The position numbers and the translations under genes are program-made. This document shows, piece by piece, positions 1 through 8,717 of a stretch of 62,454 bases of DNA. Below the pieces are notes generated by a model, which was given only the letters and a program-made list of their open reading frames with translations, was not told the DNA's origin and ran no database searches. Where the stretch lies: the NCBI GenBank assembly GCA_000961725.1, contig LADS01000052.1:1-62454 (forward strand), in the 5' to 3' direction. This DNA comes from Desulfobulbaceae bacterium BRH_c16a. GTDB taxonomy: Bacteria; Desulfobacterota; Desulfobulbia; Desulfobulbales; Desulfocapsaceae. Numbering within the stretch: the stretch's first letter is position 1; each line of letters starts with the position of its first letter.

Positions 1-1
1 G

Positions 2-475
2 TGTATTATGGAAGACCAGGATCGCTTCATTCTGCATCACCGAGTGATGGTAAAGAGCACCGATGACCGGGTAGCATTTGCCATGGTGGGCGAAACCAAG
101 CAGAAGTTCCCCACGTTACGTGCGGTCAGCATGGACAAAGGTTTTTATAGCCCAGCCAACCAGGAAGTACTGAAACCGCGTCTTGAATGTGTGGTGCTGC
201 CAAAAAAGGGTAGGCTTTCTCAAGCTGACAAAGATCGCGAAAACGATCTTGAGTTTGTCAAGCTGCGCAAACAACACTCGGCAGTGGAATCGGCGATCAA
301 CGCCCTTGAAGTTCACGGCCTAGATAAATGTCCCGATCACGGTCTTCGTGGATTTAAACGCTACATCGCCATGGCGGTGGTGGCACGTAACATTCAGCGC
401 TTGGGTGCGGTGTTGCGTCAGCAGGAACAAGAGGCTGCTCAACGAAAACGCGGATCTTACAAGAAAGCAGCCTGA
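2..475 (+). CDS. DDE transposase, C-terminal part (5' end outside window)
   Basis: This is the last 157 residues of an insertion-sequence transposase; the frame is open to the left edge, so the start is missing. The visible part has an Asp in SMDKGFYSP and a Glu in QHSAVESAINALEVHGL, which fit the second and third acidic residues of a DDE/RNase H-like catalytic core. The tail HGLRGFKRYIAMAVVARNIQRLG is typical of the C-terminus of IS5/ISNCY-like transposases; I am not sure of the exact family. The end is basic (QRKRGSYKKAA). No terminal inverted repeat could be fixed downstream, so the edge of the element is unknown. It borders cassette-like accessory genes, which suggests a recombination-prone island. 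Confidence 0.8.
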   Translation, partial: CIMEDQDRFILHHRVMVKSTDDRVAFAMVGETKQKFPTLRAVSMDKGFYSPANQEVLKPRLECVVLPKKGRLSQADKDRENDLEFVKLRKQHSAVESAINALEVHGLDKCPDHGLRGFKRYIAMAVVARNIQRLGAVLRQQEQEAAQRKRGSYKKAA

Positions 476-642
476 GAGAAGCGGGTTGGTCCTGCTGCAA
501 GGTGTCGATGGCTGAGCTATGCCAACTCATCACAATACATGAGAATTATTATTGTTTTGGAAGCCTATAAAATTCAAAATTAGCTGCCGGAGAAAAAACC
601 TTACACATTAAAGATGTCTGCGGTGGTAAGAGTTTTTGAAAA

Positions 643-1284
643 TTGTGGGTTTTCTGCCAGGCACTAATTAAAAGGTCTGCAGAGCTAGAGAGCAAGTTAT
701 TAATTTTTCTAGCTTTAAGGCCGTATTTCGATACAGAAAGAATAGCCTCGAGCAGAATCATGTGCAGCATTGCTTTTGAGCATGCAGAAAGCGCAAAAAT
801 GTTAATTGCCACCGGAAATTTTACGTCAGCAACCGCATTAGTTCGTCTCCAGTACGAAGCTCTTGTTCGAGCAATGTGGCTTTTTTTTTCAGCAACTGAC
901 CAAGCTGTATCCAAGTTAATGTGTGAACTTACCTCCGAATCGGCAAGCAAGGCAAACAATCTTCCAATGCTCAGCGAAATGCTTACAAAGCTTGAAGGAA
1001 ACGCGCCAAAAGAAGCCCTTGATATGTTGCTTGAATTTAAAGAGTATTCTTGGAAACCTTTGAGCTCATTCATCCACGGTGGAATCCACGCAATCAATAG
1101 ACATAGCAAAGGCTATCCACCTCCTCTGCTTTTCCAATTACTAAAAATTTCCAATGGAGTTTCTACAATGGTAGGAATGTTATTGGTTATATTGGCTCAA
1201 GACTTCAGGCAACAAGGTAAGATTCCAACAATTCAAAGAGAATTTTCAGATTGTTTACCAGAACATAAAATAATAACTGCATAA
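643..1284 (+). CDS. Hypothetical helical protein (DUF6988-like), cassette-borne
   Basis: A mostly alpha-helical, probably cytoplasmic protein of about 213 residues. Segments such as LIKRSAELESKLL and TSATALVRLQYEALVRAMWL recall small proteins grouped as DUF6988 or DUF5677-like; the function is unknown. A stop lies in frame at 637-639, so the only upstream start is TTG at 643, and an ATG lies further in at about residue 40. The 5' end may therefore be damaged or the real start later. The gene is clearly more AT-rich than the chromosomal genes further right. Its stop codon lies inside GCATAAC, which resembles the first core site of an integron attC, so it may be a gene cassette. Confidence 0.6.
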   Translation: MWVFCQALIKRSAELESKLLIFLALRPYFDTERIASSRIMCSIAFEHAESAKMLIATGNFTSATALVRLQYEALVRAMWLFFSATDQAVSKLMCELTSESASKANNLPMLSEMLTKLEGNAPKEALDMLLEFKEYSWKPLSSFIHGGIHAINRHSKGYPPPLLFQLLKISNGVSTMVGMLLVILAQDFRQQGKIPTIQREFSDCLPEHKIITA

Positions 1285-1325
1285 CCACTGCCTGCACACG
1301 GCCCCCGCAAACAGCGCGGGAGCGA
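1279..1325 (+). other. Degenerate attC-like site overlapping a stop codon
   Basis: GCATAAC (1279-1285) matches the R'' core often seen in integron attC sites, and it contains the stop of the preceding gene, as is usual in cassettes. A short stem CCCGC/GCGGG (1304-1320) follows. The matching R' core (GTTATGC) is not found within about 100 bases, so the site is incomplete or decayed. Confidence 0.3.
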
Positions 1326-1617
1326 CACAAGAGCATTGAGAAGAATAAAATGTCCAAGTTGTTCGCAACCCACGATTTCAATATGGGGAAAGATAACTCT
1401 CTTGGTGCGTTGGTCAGTGTTCCGTGGTTACTTTCTTTACTTGTTTCTTAATTGACGTCTATTGGAATGACTGCTGGGGCCATTCTGTCGGTAGTAATCC
1501 TTACAAAGCACACAAATATTGATTCAATATTTATAAAAATATTACTTAATTCAATAATCGGGGGAATAATCCCTTGCTATTTATACATTCGATACGTTCC
1601 TTTAATTTTAAAATTAC
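1326..1617. other. Low-coding accessory spacer with two tiny ORFs
   Basis: AT-rich stretch without a sizeable gene. It holds a 33-codon ORF at 1350-1451 (begins MSKLFATHDF, hydrophobic end) and the 51-codon ORF listed at 1467-1622. Both may be remnants of a cassette-borne membrane peptide. No convincing ribosome-binding site was seen for the first. Confidence 0.4.
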
Positions 1618-1622
1618 GCTAA
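1467..1622 (+). CDS. Tiny hydrophobic ORF ending in attC-like site
   Basis: A possible 51-residue peptide starting MTAGAILSVVILTK, with two hydrophobic stretches that could span the membrane. No family is recognised. Its stop TAA lies within GCTAAAC, the apparent first core of the attC-like site at 1618-1687; this arrangement is common for ORFs in integron cassettes and is the main reason for listing it. It could equally be the tail of a broken gene, because the upstream frame has stops and no strong ribosome-binding site is visible. Confidence 0.3.
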   Translation: MTAGAILSVVILTKHTNIDSIFIKILLNSIIGGIIPCYLYIRYVPLILKLR

Positions 1623-1687
1623 ACATGTTATTCCACCGGTAACCTTTTCCGCTGCACTCCAAATGTTCGGTGAAATTTACGTTGGGC
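1618..1687 (+). other. Candidate integron attC site
   Basis: Imperfect palindrome of about 70 bases. The right core GTTGGGC (1681-1687) fits GTTRRRY exactly. The left core GCTAAAC (1618-1624) departs from RYYYAAC. Inner arms TTCCACCG (1631-1638) and CGGTGAA (1668-1674) are complementary, as in many chromosomal-integron attC sites. It lies between a tiny ORF and the gene at 1731, where a cassette junction would be expected. Confidence 0.5.
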
Positions 1688-1730
1688 GTCATTAGCTCAA
1701 CTTAATAATCCATCAGAGGTTCTACTAAAG

Positions 1731-2723
1731 ATGTATACCGAAGAAGATATTGACTCTGCCATAGCGGCGGGAGTGATTACTGACGATATGGCAGCTGCTT
1801 TTCGAACTCACGTAGCGAAACTCAGGAGGGGGCCAGCAGTGGACGAAGAACACTTTCGACTCGTCACGGGTTTCAATGATATTTTTGTCGTGATTGCATG
1901 CCTGCTATTGCTGGCCTCAGTAGCATGGATCGGTGCTGCGTCGGAGAGATGGTTTGGCGCTGCAGCAGTTTCAGTTGCGGCATGGGGGCTCGCCGAATTC
2001 TTTACTCGAAAACGCCGCATGGCATTACCTGCGATCATCCTGCTATTAGCTTTCATAGGCGGTGTTCTCGCGACTGGACTTCTCCTCCTGGAAAAGACAC
2101 CCCAAACCTTAGTTGCGGCAAGTGCCTTTGCTGCGGTCGCTGCTTGGCTACATTGGTTGCGCTTTCATGTTCCGATTACCGTAGCAGCTGGCGCGGCCTC
2201 TATTGTCGGCTCTATCGTTGCCCTGCTCATTTTTGCAGTTCCCGAGGCAAAGAATTGGACAACTGCAATTCCGCTCACGGCCGGATTCGCTGTATTTGCC
2301 CTGGCAATGGGGTGGGATACCTCGGACACAGCTCGCCAGACCCGCCGATCAGATGTGGCGTTTTGGCTCCACCTTCTGGCTGCGCCGCTTCTCGTGCATC
2401 CCGTTTTTGCATCATTAGGTGTTTTTAGTGGCAAAACGACTTTGGAACAGGCAATAGCGGTTATCCTGCTATACATTGCTATTGCGTTCGTTTCTCTTTG
2501 CATTGATCGCAGGGCACTGATGGTTTCAGCACTGATATACGTATTGTATGCGTTCAGCACTTTGCTGAAACAGTATGGAGTAATTAGCTTGAGCTTTGCG
2601 ATCACAGCTCTCATTATTGGCTCTGCACTATTGCTACTATCGGCATTCTGGCACCCAAGTCGCGCGTTTGTTCTTAAATTTTTACCACATATAGTGAAGA
2701 AGCGACTCGCGCCAATTCGATGA
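1731..2723 (+). CDS. Multi-spanning membrane protein of unknown function, cassette-borne
   Basis: A 330-residue protein with a soluble N-terminus of about 50 residues (MYTEEDIDSAIAAGVITDD...) followed by roughly ten hydrophobic segments, closely spaced and rich in Ala, Leu and Val. It resembles conserved proteobacterial DUF2157/DUF4401-like inner-membrane proteins, but no catalytic or transport motif was recognised and no function is claimed. It is flanked by GTTGGGC upstream (1681) and GCCCAAC downstream (2755), the two cores expected at the borders of an integron cassette. The start is the ATG at 1731; no strong Shine-Dalgarno is seen, which is common for cassette genes. Confidence 0.7.
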   Translation: MYTEEDIDSAIAAGVITDDMAAAFRTHVAKLRRGPAVDEEHFRLVTGFNDIFVVIACLLLLASVAWIGAASERWFGAAAVSVAAWGLAEFFTRKRRMALPAIILLLAFIGGVLATGLLLLEKTPQTLVAASAFAAVAAWLHWLRFHVPITVAAGAASIVGSIVALLIFAVPEAKNWTTAIPLTAGFAVFALAMGWDTSDTARQTRRSDVAFWLHLLAAPLLVHPVFASLGVFSGKTTLEQAIAVILLYIAIAFVSLCIDRRALMVSALIYVLYAFSTLLKQYGVISLSFAITALIIGSALLLLSAFWHPSRAFVLKFLPHIVKKRLAPIR

Positions 2724-2754
2724 AATTTTTACAGCAAGGAATTCATAATACAAT

Positions 2755-2830
2755 GCCCAACAAGTCAATAAAAACCGGGCTGGAAATAGCCGCACTCTTA
2801 AATGGGCAACATCAGGCGCCTTTTAATGGG
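2755..2830 (+). other. Truncated attC-like site at end of cassette region
   Basis: GCCCAAC at 2755-2761 fits RYYYAAC exactly and is followed by AAGTCAATAAAAACCGG, which reads like the L'' side of a typical attC. The partner core GTTGGGC is not found in the next 130 bases. It marks the probable right limit of the cassette-like region before chrA. Confidence 0.4.
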
Positions 2831-2888
2831 TGACCCCATAGAGCACCTTACGGTTTCACCTATATGGTTAGAGGTGAAGGAATGAAGG

Positions 2889-4088
2889 ATGAAAAACCAT
2901 AACGATCAAAATCCACTGGCTGTTTTTCTCATTTTCCTGCGTCTGGGCCTGACCTCTTTCGGTGGCCCCATCGCCCACCTCGGCTATTTCAGAGAGGAGT
3001 TCGTGTCTCGCCGCAATTGGCTGTCCGAGCGTGGTTATGCGGACTTAGTTGCACTCTGCCAGTTTCTTCCGGGGCCTGCCAGCAGTCAGGTCGGTCTGGC
3101 ACTGGGACTCTCCCGGGCAGGTTATCCTGGGGCAGTGGCAGCCTGGGCAGGATTCACCTTGCCTTCCGCCATCGCATTGATACTCTTTGCCTTGGGGATC
3201 TCGAACTTCGGAGAGATGCTGCCTTCCGGCGCTCTTCAAGGTCTGAAAATAGTTGCGGTGGCAGTTGTGGCTCAGGCGGTCTGGGGCATGGCGAAAAGTC
3301 TGTGTACCGACGTGCAGCGCGTTACGATAATGGCAGCGGCAACTTGCGCCGTGCTGATGTTCCCCAATGCCCTCGGGCAGGTTTCAGTGATTGTCGTCGC
3401 GGCTGTTCTCGGCGTTGTCATCTTCAAACCCGTTCATGTTATCGATCACGACACCTTGCCTCTCAAGGTGGGGAGACGAACCGGAGCAGCATTCCTCTTC
3501 GTGTTCTTCATGTTGCTGATCGGTCTTCCTCTTCTTGCCGAACTCACATCCAGTCAGACCCTGGCGCTGATCGACTCCTTCTTTCGTGCGGGATCTCTGG
3601 TGTTTGGAGGCGGACACGTTGTTCTGCCGTTGCTGCAGGCGGAGGTCGTACCCACCGGATGGATAACCAATGAGACGTTTGTTGCGGGCTACGGCGCAGC
3701 CCAGGCCGTTCCAGGGCCCTTGTTCACCTTTGCCGCCTTTCTCGGGGCGACAATGCAGAATGCACCATCGGGCATTGTCGGTGGTATTATTTGTCTATTT
3801 TCGATTTTTGTGCCTTCATTTCTGCTGGTTATTGCGGCATTGCCTTTTTGGGAGCAATTACGTCGTAATGCCCGGATGCAGACCGCACTCGCCGGAATCA
3901 ATGCCGCCGTGGTCGGCCTGCTCCTGGCGGCTCTCTTCAATCCGGTCTGGACCAGTGCGATTCATAAACCACAAGACTTCGGTCTTGGCCTGGTAGCCTT
4001 TGTCGCCTTGCTTTTCTGGAAGCTGCCGCCCTGGGCGGTTGTGCTTGGAACCGGCGCCACCGGATGGCTATTGAGCAGTTTGACCTGA
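2889..4088 (+). CDS. chrA: Chromate transporter ChrA
   Basis: A 399-residue inner-membrane protein of the CHR family, which exports chromate by proton-linked transport. Two homologous CHR halves are visible: the first starts around residue 10 (FLRLGLTSFGGPIAHLGYF, with FLPGPASSQ), the second around residue 235 (FFRAGSLVFGGGHVVLPLL, with AAQAVPGPLFTFAAFLG). The paired FGG and PGP motifs are family hallmarks. About ten hydrophobic segments are present. Length matches long-chain ChrA. No chrB regulator is adjacent. It follows the cassette-like island and may belong to the accessory load, though its base composition resembles the chromosomal genes to the right. Confidence 0.92.
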   Translation: MKNHNDQNPLAVFLIFLRLGLTSFGGPIAHLGYFREEFVSRRNWLSERGYADLVALCQFLPGPASSQVGLALGLSRAGYPGAVAAWAGFTLPSAIALILFALGISNFGEMLPSGALQGLKIVAVAVVAQAVWGMAKSLCTDVQRVTIMAAATCAVLMFPNALGQVSVIVVAAVLGVVIFKPVHVIDHDTLPLKVGRRTGAAFLFVFFMLLIGLPLLAELTSSQTLALIDSFFRAGSLVFGGGHVVLPLLQAEVVPTGWITNETFVAGYGAAQAVPGPLFTFAAFLGATMQNAPSGIVGGIICLFSIFVPSFLLVIAALPFWEQLRRNARMQTALAGINAAVVGLLLAALFNPVWTSAIHKPQDFGLGLVAFVALLFWKLPPWAVVLGTGATGWLLSSLT

Positions 4089-4131
4089 TTGAATACTTCC
4101 GGGCAAGCTCTCGAATCGTTGTCATCTAGAC

Positions 4132-4177
4132 ATGAGATAAAATCTTAAAATTTGACAGTTCGACGATTTCATCTCAT
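4132..4177. repeat. Inverted repeat upstream of trxB
   Basis: ATGAGATAAAAT (4132-4143) and ATTTCATCTCAT (4166-4177) are complementary at 11 of 12 positions and enclose TTGACA (4152-4157). It could be an operator over a -35 element or an RNA hairpin. No T-run follows, so it is not a standard terminator. Confidence 0.45.
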
Positions 4178-4240
4178 TGTTCATTTCAGTCAAGGATCTT
4201 GAAAATTTCAAACCGAAGAATAAAGAACATGGAGAACACG

Positions 4241-5185
4241 ATGTCGAACAATGAATTATATGATGTAATTATCGTCGGTGGCGGACCTGCCGGCTTGACC
4301 GCCGGAATGTATGCCATGCGTGCCGCCCTGAAAACCGTACTCATTGAACGGGGCATCTTTGGCGGGCAAGTGGCCATTACCAAGGAAGTCGAGAATTACC
4401 CCGGATTTATCGAGATAGGCGGCTTCGAGCTCTGTGAAAAATTTCTGCAACACGCCAAATCGTATGACCTCGAGATTATCGAGAAGGAAGTAGTCGCCAC
4501 CGAACCGGGAGTTGCATACCATTCGATACGCCTGGCCGACGGCACAGTTTTGCACGCCCATGCAGTCATCCTGGCGGCCGGGGGCACCGCCAAAAAGTTG
4601 AATACTCCCGGAGAGCTTGAGAATTTCGGCAAGGGGGTTTCCTATTGTGCGACCTGCGACGGCTTCTTTTTCCGGGGCAAGACCGTCGCCGTTGTAGGCG
4701 GTGGCGATACCGCCCTGGAAGACGCCCTCTATCTTGCCAAGATCACTAAAAAAGTCTATCTCATCCACCGCCGGGATGCCTTTCGAGGCAGCCGCATCCT
4801 CCAACAACGCGTTTTTGCCGAACCGCGGATCGAAATCATTTACAATGCGGTGGTCGCCACAATCAACTCCGACGCCGGCGGTGTGAACGGCATTTCCTTA
4901 AAGGATACCCAGACCGGCGAAAGCCGGGATCTGGATACCGAGGGCGTGTTCATATTTGTCGGCTTTGCCCCGAACAACCAGCTTGTGCCGGCCGGAGTAA
5001 AATTGAACACCACCGGCTATGTCATAACAGACGAAAAATGCGAGACGAGCATTGCCGGTATCTTTGCTGTAGGGGACCTCCGGCAGAAGTATGCCAACCA
5101 GATTGTCCTTGCCGCCGCAGACGGATGCACGGCTGCCCTGGCGGCGGCCCATTATGTCGAAACACGAAAAGCCGTATCGGCCTGA
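4241..5185 (+). CDS. trxB: Thioredoxin reductase
   Basis: FAD- and NADPH-dependent enzyme that reduces thioredoxin; 314 residues from ATG 4241, chosen because GGAG lies six bases upstream (an earlier ATG at 4229 has none). The N-terminal FAD site is IIVGGGPAGLTAGMYAMRA. The redox-active pair is CATC in SYCATCDGFFF. The NADPH-binding GGGDTALEDALYL lies around residue 165, and the closing FAD motif is GIFAVGDLR. All parts of a low-molecular-weight TrxR are present. The Nudix gene follows 15 bases downstream, suggesting co-transcription up to the terminator at 5893. Confidence 0.95.
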   Translation: MSNNELYDVIIVGGGPAGLTAGMYAMRAALKTVLIERGIFGGQVAITKEVENYPGFIEIGGFELCEKFLQHAKSYDLEIIEKEVVATEPGVAYHSIRLADGTVLHAHAVILAAGGTAKKLNTPGELENFGKGVSYCATCDGFFFRGKTVAVVGGGDTALEDALYLAKITKKVYLIHRRDAFRGSRILQQRVFAEPRIEIIYNAVVATINSDAGGVNGISLKDTQTGESRDLDTEGVFIFVGFAPNNQLVPAGVKLNTTGYVITDEKCETSIAGIFAVGDLRQKYANQIVLAAADGCTAALAAAHYVETRKAVSA

Positions 5186-5200
5186 TTATCGCTCCCGGAC

Positions 5201-5782
5201 ATGCCAATGAGAAGCAAACAAAAAGCACCAGGCAACGACGGCTTTGTGGTTTCACCCCCTGCAGAACTCTTTGCCGGCCCGGTGGTAAATCTGACTGTCA
5301 GCAAGGTTCGATGCCAACGCACTGCAATCGAGAAGGACTTCTACAAACTTCAGTTCCCGCGCTGGGTGAATGTCATCGCATTAACCGGGGAACAGGAGCT
5401 TGTGCTGATCCGCCAGTACCGTTTCGGTACCGACCGGGTGGAGATGGAAATCCCCGGCGGGGCGGTAAATGACGACGAAGACCCGCTCGAAGCCGGACTT
5501 CGCGAGTTACTCGAAGAAACCGGCTATGCCGGACAAAAAGCCCGAATCATCGGCAAGGTCTGTCCGAACCCGGCAATCCAGGATAATTTCTGTTATACCG
5601 TTCTGGTGGAAAATGCCCGCAAGGTGGCTGAGCCGGATCAGGACGACATGGAGGATATCGAGGTGCTGACCCTGCCGCGGGAGGAAGTGCAGGGTCTCGT
5701 TGTCAACGGAGTCATCAGCCACGGTCTGGTCCTCAACGCGCTGATGTTCTTTGCCCTGGAAATGGCAAAAAACTGCCGCTAA
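5201..5782 (+). CDS. Nudix hydrolase, ADP-ribose pyrophosphatase type
   Basis: A 193-residue Nudix enzyme, likely to hydrolyse ADP-ribose or a related nucleotide-sugar diphosphate. The Nudix box fits GX5EX7REUXEEXGU perfectly: the second Gly of PGGA, then E, then RELLEETGY. The preceding LIRQYRFGTDRVEMEIPGG is typical of the ADP-ribose pyrophosphatase group. The substrate is inferred from the subfamily. The start at 5201 has no clear Shine-Dalgarno; another ATG lies two codons later. It sits right behind trxB. Confidence 0.88.
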   Translation: MPMRSKQKAPGNDGFVVSPPAELFAGPVVNLTVSKVRCQRTAIEKDFYKLQFPRWVNVIALTGEQELVLIRQYRFGTDRVEMEIPGGAVNDDEDPLEAGLRELLEETGYAGQKARIIGKVCPNPAIQDNFCYTVLVENARKVAEPDQDDMEDIEVLTLPREEVQGLVVNGVISHGLVLNALMFFALEMAKNCR

Positions 5783-5892
5783 CCGGCATGAGCACCGGAC
5801 ATTATCGCCGCCAGGCTGCCTTCATTTTTGGGAAATACATTGACACCACGAGCATTTCCCGGTAATTCCTATTACATATACTACAACATTCC

Positions 5893-5918
5893 AGCGGCAG
5901 ATTTCTGCCGCTTTTTTT
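5893..5918 (+). terminator. Rho-independent terminator
   Basis: Perfect 8-bp stem AGCGGCAG/CTGCCGCT around an ATTT loop, followed by seven T residues. It closes the trxB-Nudix unit and lies 35 bases before lysS. Confidence 0.9.
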
Positions 5919-5952
5919 ATCATTGCCTGTCCTTCCCCAAAGAGCGTTCATC

Positions 5953-7488
5953 ATGAGTGAAGAGAATCAAACCCTCGCCCAACGTAAAGAAAAAGCCGAA
6001 TCCCTTGCCGCACTCGGGGTGAATCTTTACATCAACAGCTTCAAGCCGGTCCACGCGATACAGGAACTTCTCCCTGTAGGGCTGGGTCTCGTAGCTCAGG
6101 ATGTGGATCCGGCGGGCACCGTCTATTCGGTGGCCGGGCGGATTATGACCATGCGCAAATTCGGCAAAGCCGCCTTCTGCACCGTCGCCGACACCAGCGG
6201 TCAGATCCAGATCCACGTGAAGCTGGATCTTCTGGGAGAAGAAATCTTCGAGACTTTCAAGAAATGGGATATCGGCGACATCGTCGGCGTGACTGGCACC
6301 CTGTTCAAAACCAAGGTCGGAGAACTTTCGGTGCAGGCAAGGTCCATAGTGATGATCTCAAAATCCTTGCGCCCCCTGCCGGACAAATGGCATGGCCTGA
6401 CCGATGTCGAGACCCGCTATCGCCAGCGTTACGTCGATCTTATCGTCACCCCCGAAGCGCGGGAAACTTTCAGGAAAAGGGTTGAGATTATCCGCCTTGT
6501 CCGCGAATACCTCAACGACCTGAATTTCATGGAAGTCGAGACACCGATGATGCAGCCCATTCCCGGCGGCGCCACGGCCAAGCCGTTCAGGACTCACCAC
6601 AACGCCCTGAACATGGACCTCTATCTGCGCATCGCCCCGGAACTGTATCTGAAGCGACTGCTGGTCGGCGGCTTTGAACGGGTTTTCGAGATCAATCGGA
6701 ATTTCAGGAACGAGGGGCTATCGACCCGCCACAACCCGGAATTTACCATGCTGGAATTCTATCAGGCATACGCCACCTATGACGACCTTATTACTCTTAC
6801 CGAGGATATGATCTCGTCGATCTGCGAGAAGGTCAACGGCACCATGAAGATCACCTACCAGGGCACCGAGGTCGATCTTACTCCGCCGTGGAAGGTGCTG
6901 ACCATGGATGAGGCCCTGACGGAGGTTGGCGGCATTGCCCCCGAGATTCTGGATGACGACGAAAAGGTCATGGCGCTCGTCAGGGAGAAGGGTATTAAGC
7001 TCGAGGAAAAAGCCGGTCCGGGTAAAGCAAAAACCGAACTGTTCGAACTGCTGGTCGAGGAAAAACTGATCAACCCGACCTTTATCACCTCGTATCCGAC
7101 CGAGGTCTCGCCATTGGCAAGACGGAATGAACAGGACCCGACGGTCACCGACCGGTTCGAGCTCTTTATCACCGGCCGGGAACTGGCCAACGGCTTCAGT
7201 GAGCTGAACGACCCGATGGATCAGCTCTCCCGCTTCGAGAAACAGATAGCCGAACGCGGCGACGACGATGAAATCCATCCGGAGCTTGACGCCGATTATA
7301 TCAGGGCTCTCGAGTACGGCATGCCTTCTGCTGCCGGTGAAGGAATCGGCATCGACCGGCTGGTGATGCTGCTCACCGACGCCCCCTCGATCCGCGACGT
7401 CATTCTTTTCCCGCACCTCAAACCCGAGGCAAAGTTGCAGCACGACAAAGATGCGCAACCTGAAAATCCTGCAACAGATAACTCCTGA
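5953..7488 (+). CDS. lysS: Lysyl-tRNA synthetase, class II
   Basis: Charges tRNA-Lys with lysine in the cytoplasm; 511 residues. The N-terminal OB-fold anticodon-binding domain covers about residues 55-165 (VAGRIMTMRKFGKAAFCTVAD). Class II motif 1 is near RYRQRYVDLI, motif 2 is FEINRNFRNEGLSTRHNPEFT, and motif 3 is GEGIGIDRLVMLLTD. Start ATG 5953 lies 35 bases after the terminator. The tail after LFPHLKPE is short and polar. lolC/E starts two bases after the stop, so lysS, lolC/E and lolD appear to form one operon, an arrangement seen in other Desulfobacterota. Confidence 0.97.
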   Translation: MSEENQTLAQRKEKAESLAALGVNLYINSFKPVHAIQELLPVGLGLVAQDVDPAGTVYSVAGRIMTMRKFGKAAFCTVADTSGQIQIHVKLDLLGEEIFETFKKWDIGDIVGVTGTLFKTKVGELSVQARSIVMISKSLRPLPDKWHGLTDVETRYRQRYVDLIVTPEARETFRKRVEIIRLVREYLNDLNFMEVETPMMQPIPGGATAKPFRTHHNALNMDLYLRIAPELYLKRLLVGGFERVFEINRNFRNEGLSTRHNPEFTMLEFYQAYATYDDLITLTEDMISSICEKVNGTMKITYQGTEVDLTPPWKVLTMDEALTEVGGIAPEILDDDEKVMALVREKGIKLEEKAGPGKAKTELFELLVEEKLINPTFITSYPTEVSPLARRNEQDPTVTDRFELFITGRELANGFSELNDPMDQLSRFEKQIAERGDDDEIHPELDADYIRALEYGMPSAAGEGIGIDRLVMLLTDAPSIRDVILFPHLKPEAKLQHDKDAQPENPATDNS

Positions 7489-7490
7489 AC

Positions 7491-8717
7491 ATGTTTGAAC
7501 GTTTCATTGGCCTGAGATATCTCAAGGCAAAGCATCGGCATGGTTTCATCTCGCTGATTTCACTGATCTCGGTTGCCGGAATCACCGTCGGCGTAATAGC
7601 CCTCATTGTCGTACTGGCGGTCTTTTCCGGCTTCACCGACGGCTTGCGCGATCAGATCCTGGGGATCAACTCCCATATCATCGTCCAACGGATGGGAGGC
7701 TCGATCGATGATTACGAGCTGGCCAGAGAGCGTATCCTCACTGTCAGAAATGTTACCGGAGCCACTCCCTATCTTTACGCCCAGACTCTGTTAAGCAGTT
7801 CGGCCGGAGGCAATGGCGTGGTACTTCGCGGCATGGATCCCGCCACGGCGGAAAACGTCGTCGGTCTCGCAAAGCAGATGATCAAGGGATCGATCCACGA
7901 TCTCACCGATCCGGAAAGCAACCGGGTGCCCAACATCATCCTCGGCAAAAATCTTGCTTCCGACCTGAGGGTCGATATCGATGACCGAATCAGGCTGATC
8001 TCTCCCGGCGGCCCTCTCACCCCGATGGGCATTATTCCCAAGGTAAAGACGTGTCGAATATCCGGGATCTTTGAAACCGGCATGTTCGAGTACGATTCGA
8101 CTTTAGCCTATATGGCTCTGGGCGAGGTGCAGGAATTTCTCGGAATAGGCGATGTTGTTCACGGGATCGAGGTGACGGTTGCCAAAAAAGAACTGAACCG
8201 GGCCGACCTGGTTGGTGCACGGATTGCCGAAACTCTAGGTCCGGGGTTTATCGCCAAGGACTGGATGATGATGAACCGCAACCTTTTTGCCGCCTTCAAG
8301 CTTGAAAAAATCGGAATGTTCATTGCCATGACGCTGATTATTCTCGTTGCCGCCCTCAACATCATCAGTGCTCTGGTCATGGTAGTCATGGAAAAAAACA
8401 AGGATATCGCCATACTCAAGTCGATGGGTGCGACTTCGGGTGCGATCATGAAGATCTTTTTTCTTCAGGGGCTGGTTATCGCCATCACTGGGACGTCGCT
8501 GGGAGTCGCCGGCGGCCTGGGTTTATGCGAGCTTCTCTCGCACTACCAGTTCATCGAGCTGCCGTCGAATGTGTATCCGATGACCACCCTGCCGATCAAG
8601 GTGCTGCCGGCGGATGTCATGATCATAGCCGTCAGCTCCATAGTCATAACCCTGCTGGCAACCCTCTACCCTTCCTGGAAGGCTTCAACCGTCCATCCTG
8701 CCGAGGTGCTTTCGTAA
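7491..8717 (+). CDS. lolC: Lipoprotein-releasing ABC transporter permease LolC/LolE
   Basis: A 408-residue inner-membrane subunit of the Lol system, which pulls outer-membrane lipoproteins out of the inner membrane and hands them to LolA. The N-terminus FIGLRYLKAKHRHGFISLIS is a Lol family signature. TM1 is around residues 20-45, a large periplasmic MacB-like domain follows, and three TM helices of an FtsX domain lie between about 265 and 400, with the coupling segment VMEKNKDIAILKSMGA. Only one permease gene is present, so it probably forms a homodimer (LolF-like); C versus E cannot be settled. Its stop overlaps the lolD start by one base. Confidence 0.93.
   Translation: MFERFIGLRYLKAKHRHGFISLISLISVAGITVGVIALIVVLAVFSGFTDGLRDQILGINSHIIVQRMGGSIDDYELARERILTVRNVTGATPYLYAQTLLSSSAGGNGVVLRGMDPATAENVVGLAKQMIKGSIHDLTDPESNRVPNIILGKNLASDLRVDIDDRIRLISPGGPLTPMGIIPKVKTCRISGIFETGMFEYDSTLAYMALGEVQEFLGIGDVVHGIEVTVAKKELNRADLVGARIAETLGPGFIAKDWMMMNRNLFAAFKLEKIGMFIAMTLIILVAALNIISALVMVVMEKNKDIAILKSMGATSGAIMKIFFLQGLVIAITGTSLGVAGGLGLCELLSHYQFIELPSNVYPMTTLPIKVLPADVMIIAVSSIVITLLATLYPSWKASTVHPAEVLS

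Noticed and set aside
6718..7458. 246-codon minus-strand ORF opposite lysS
   Set aside because: Antisense shadow of a conserved synthetase.
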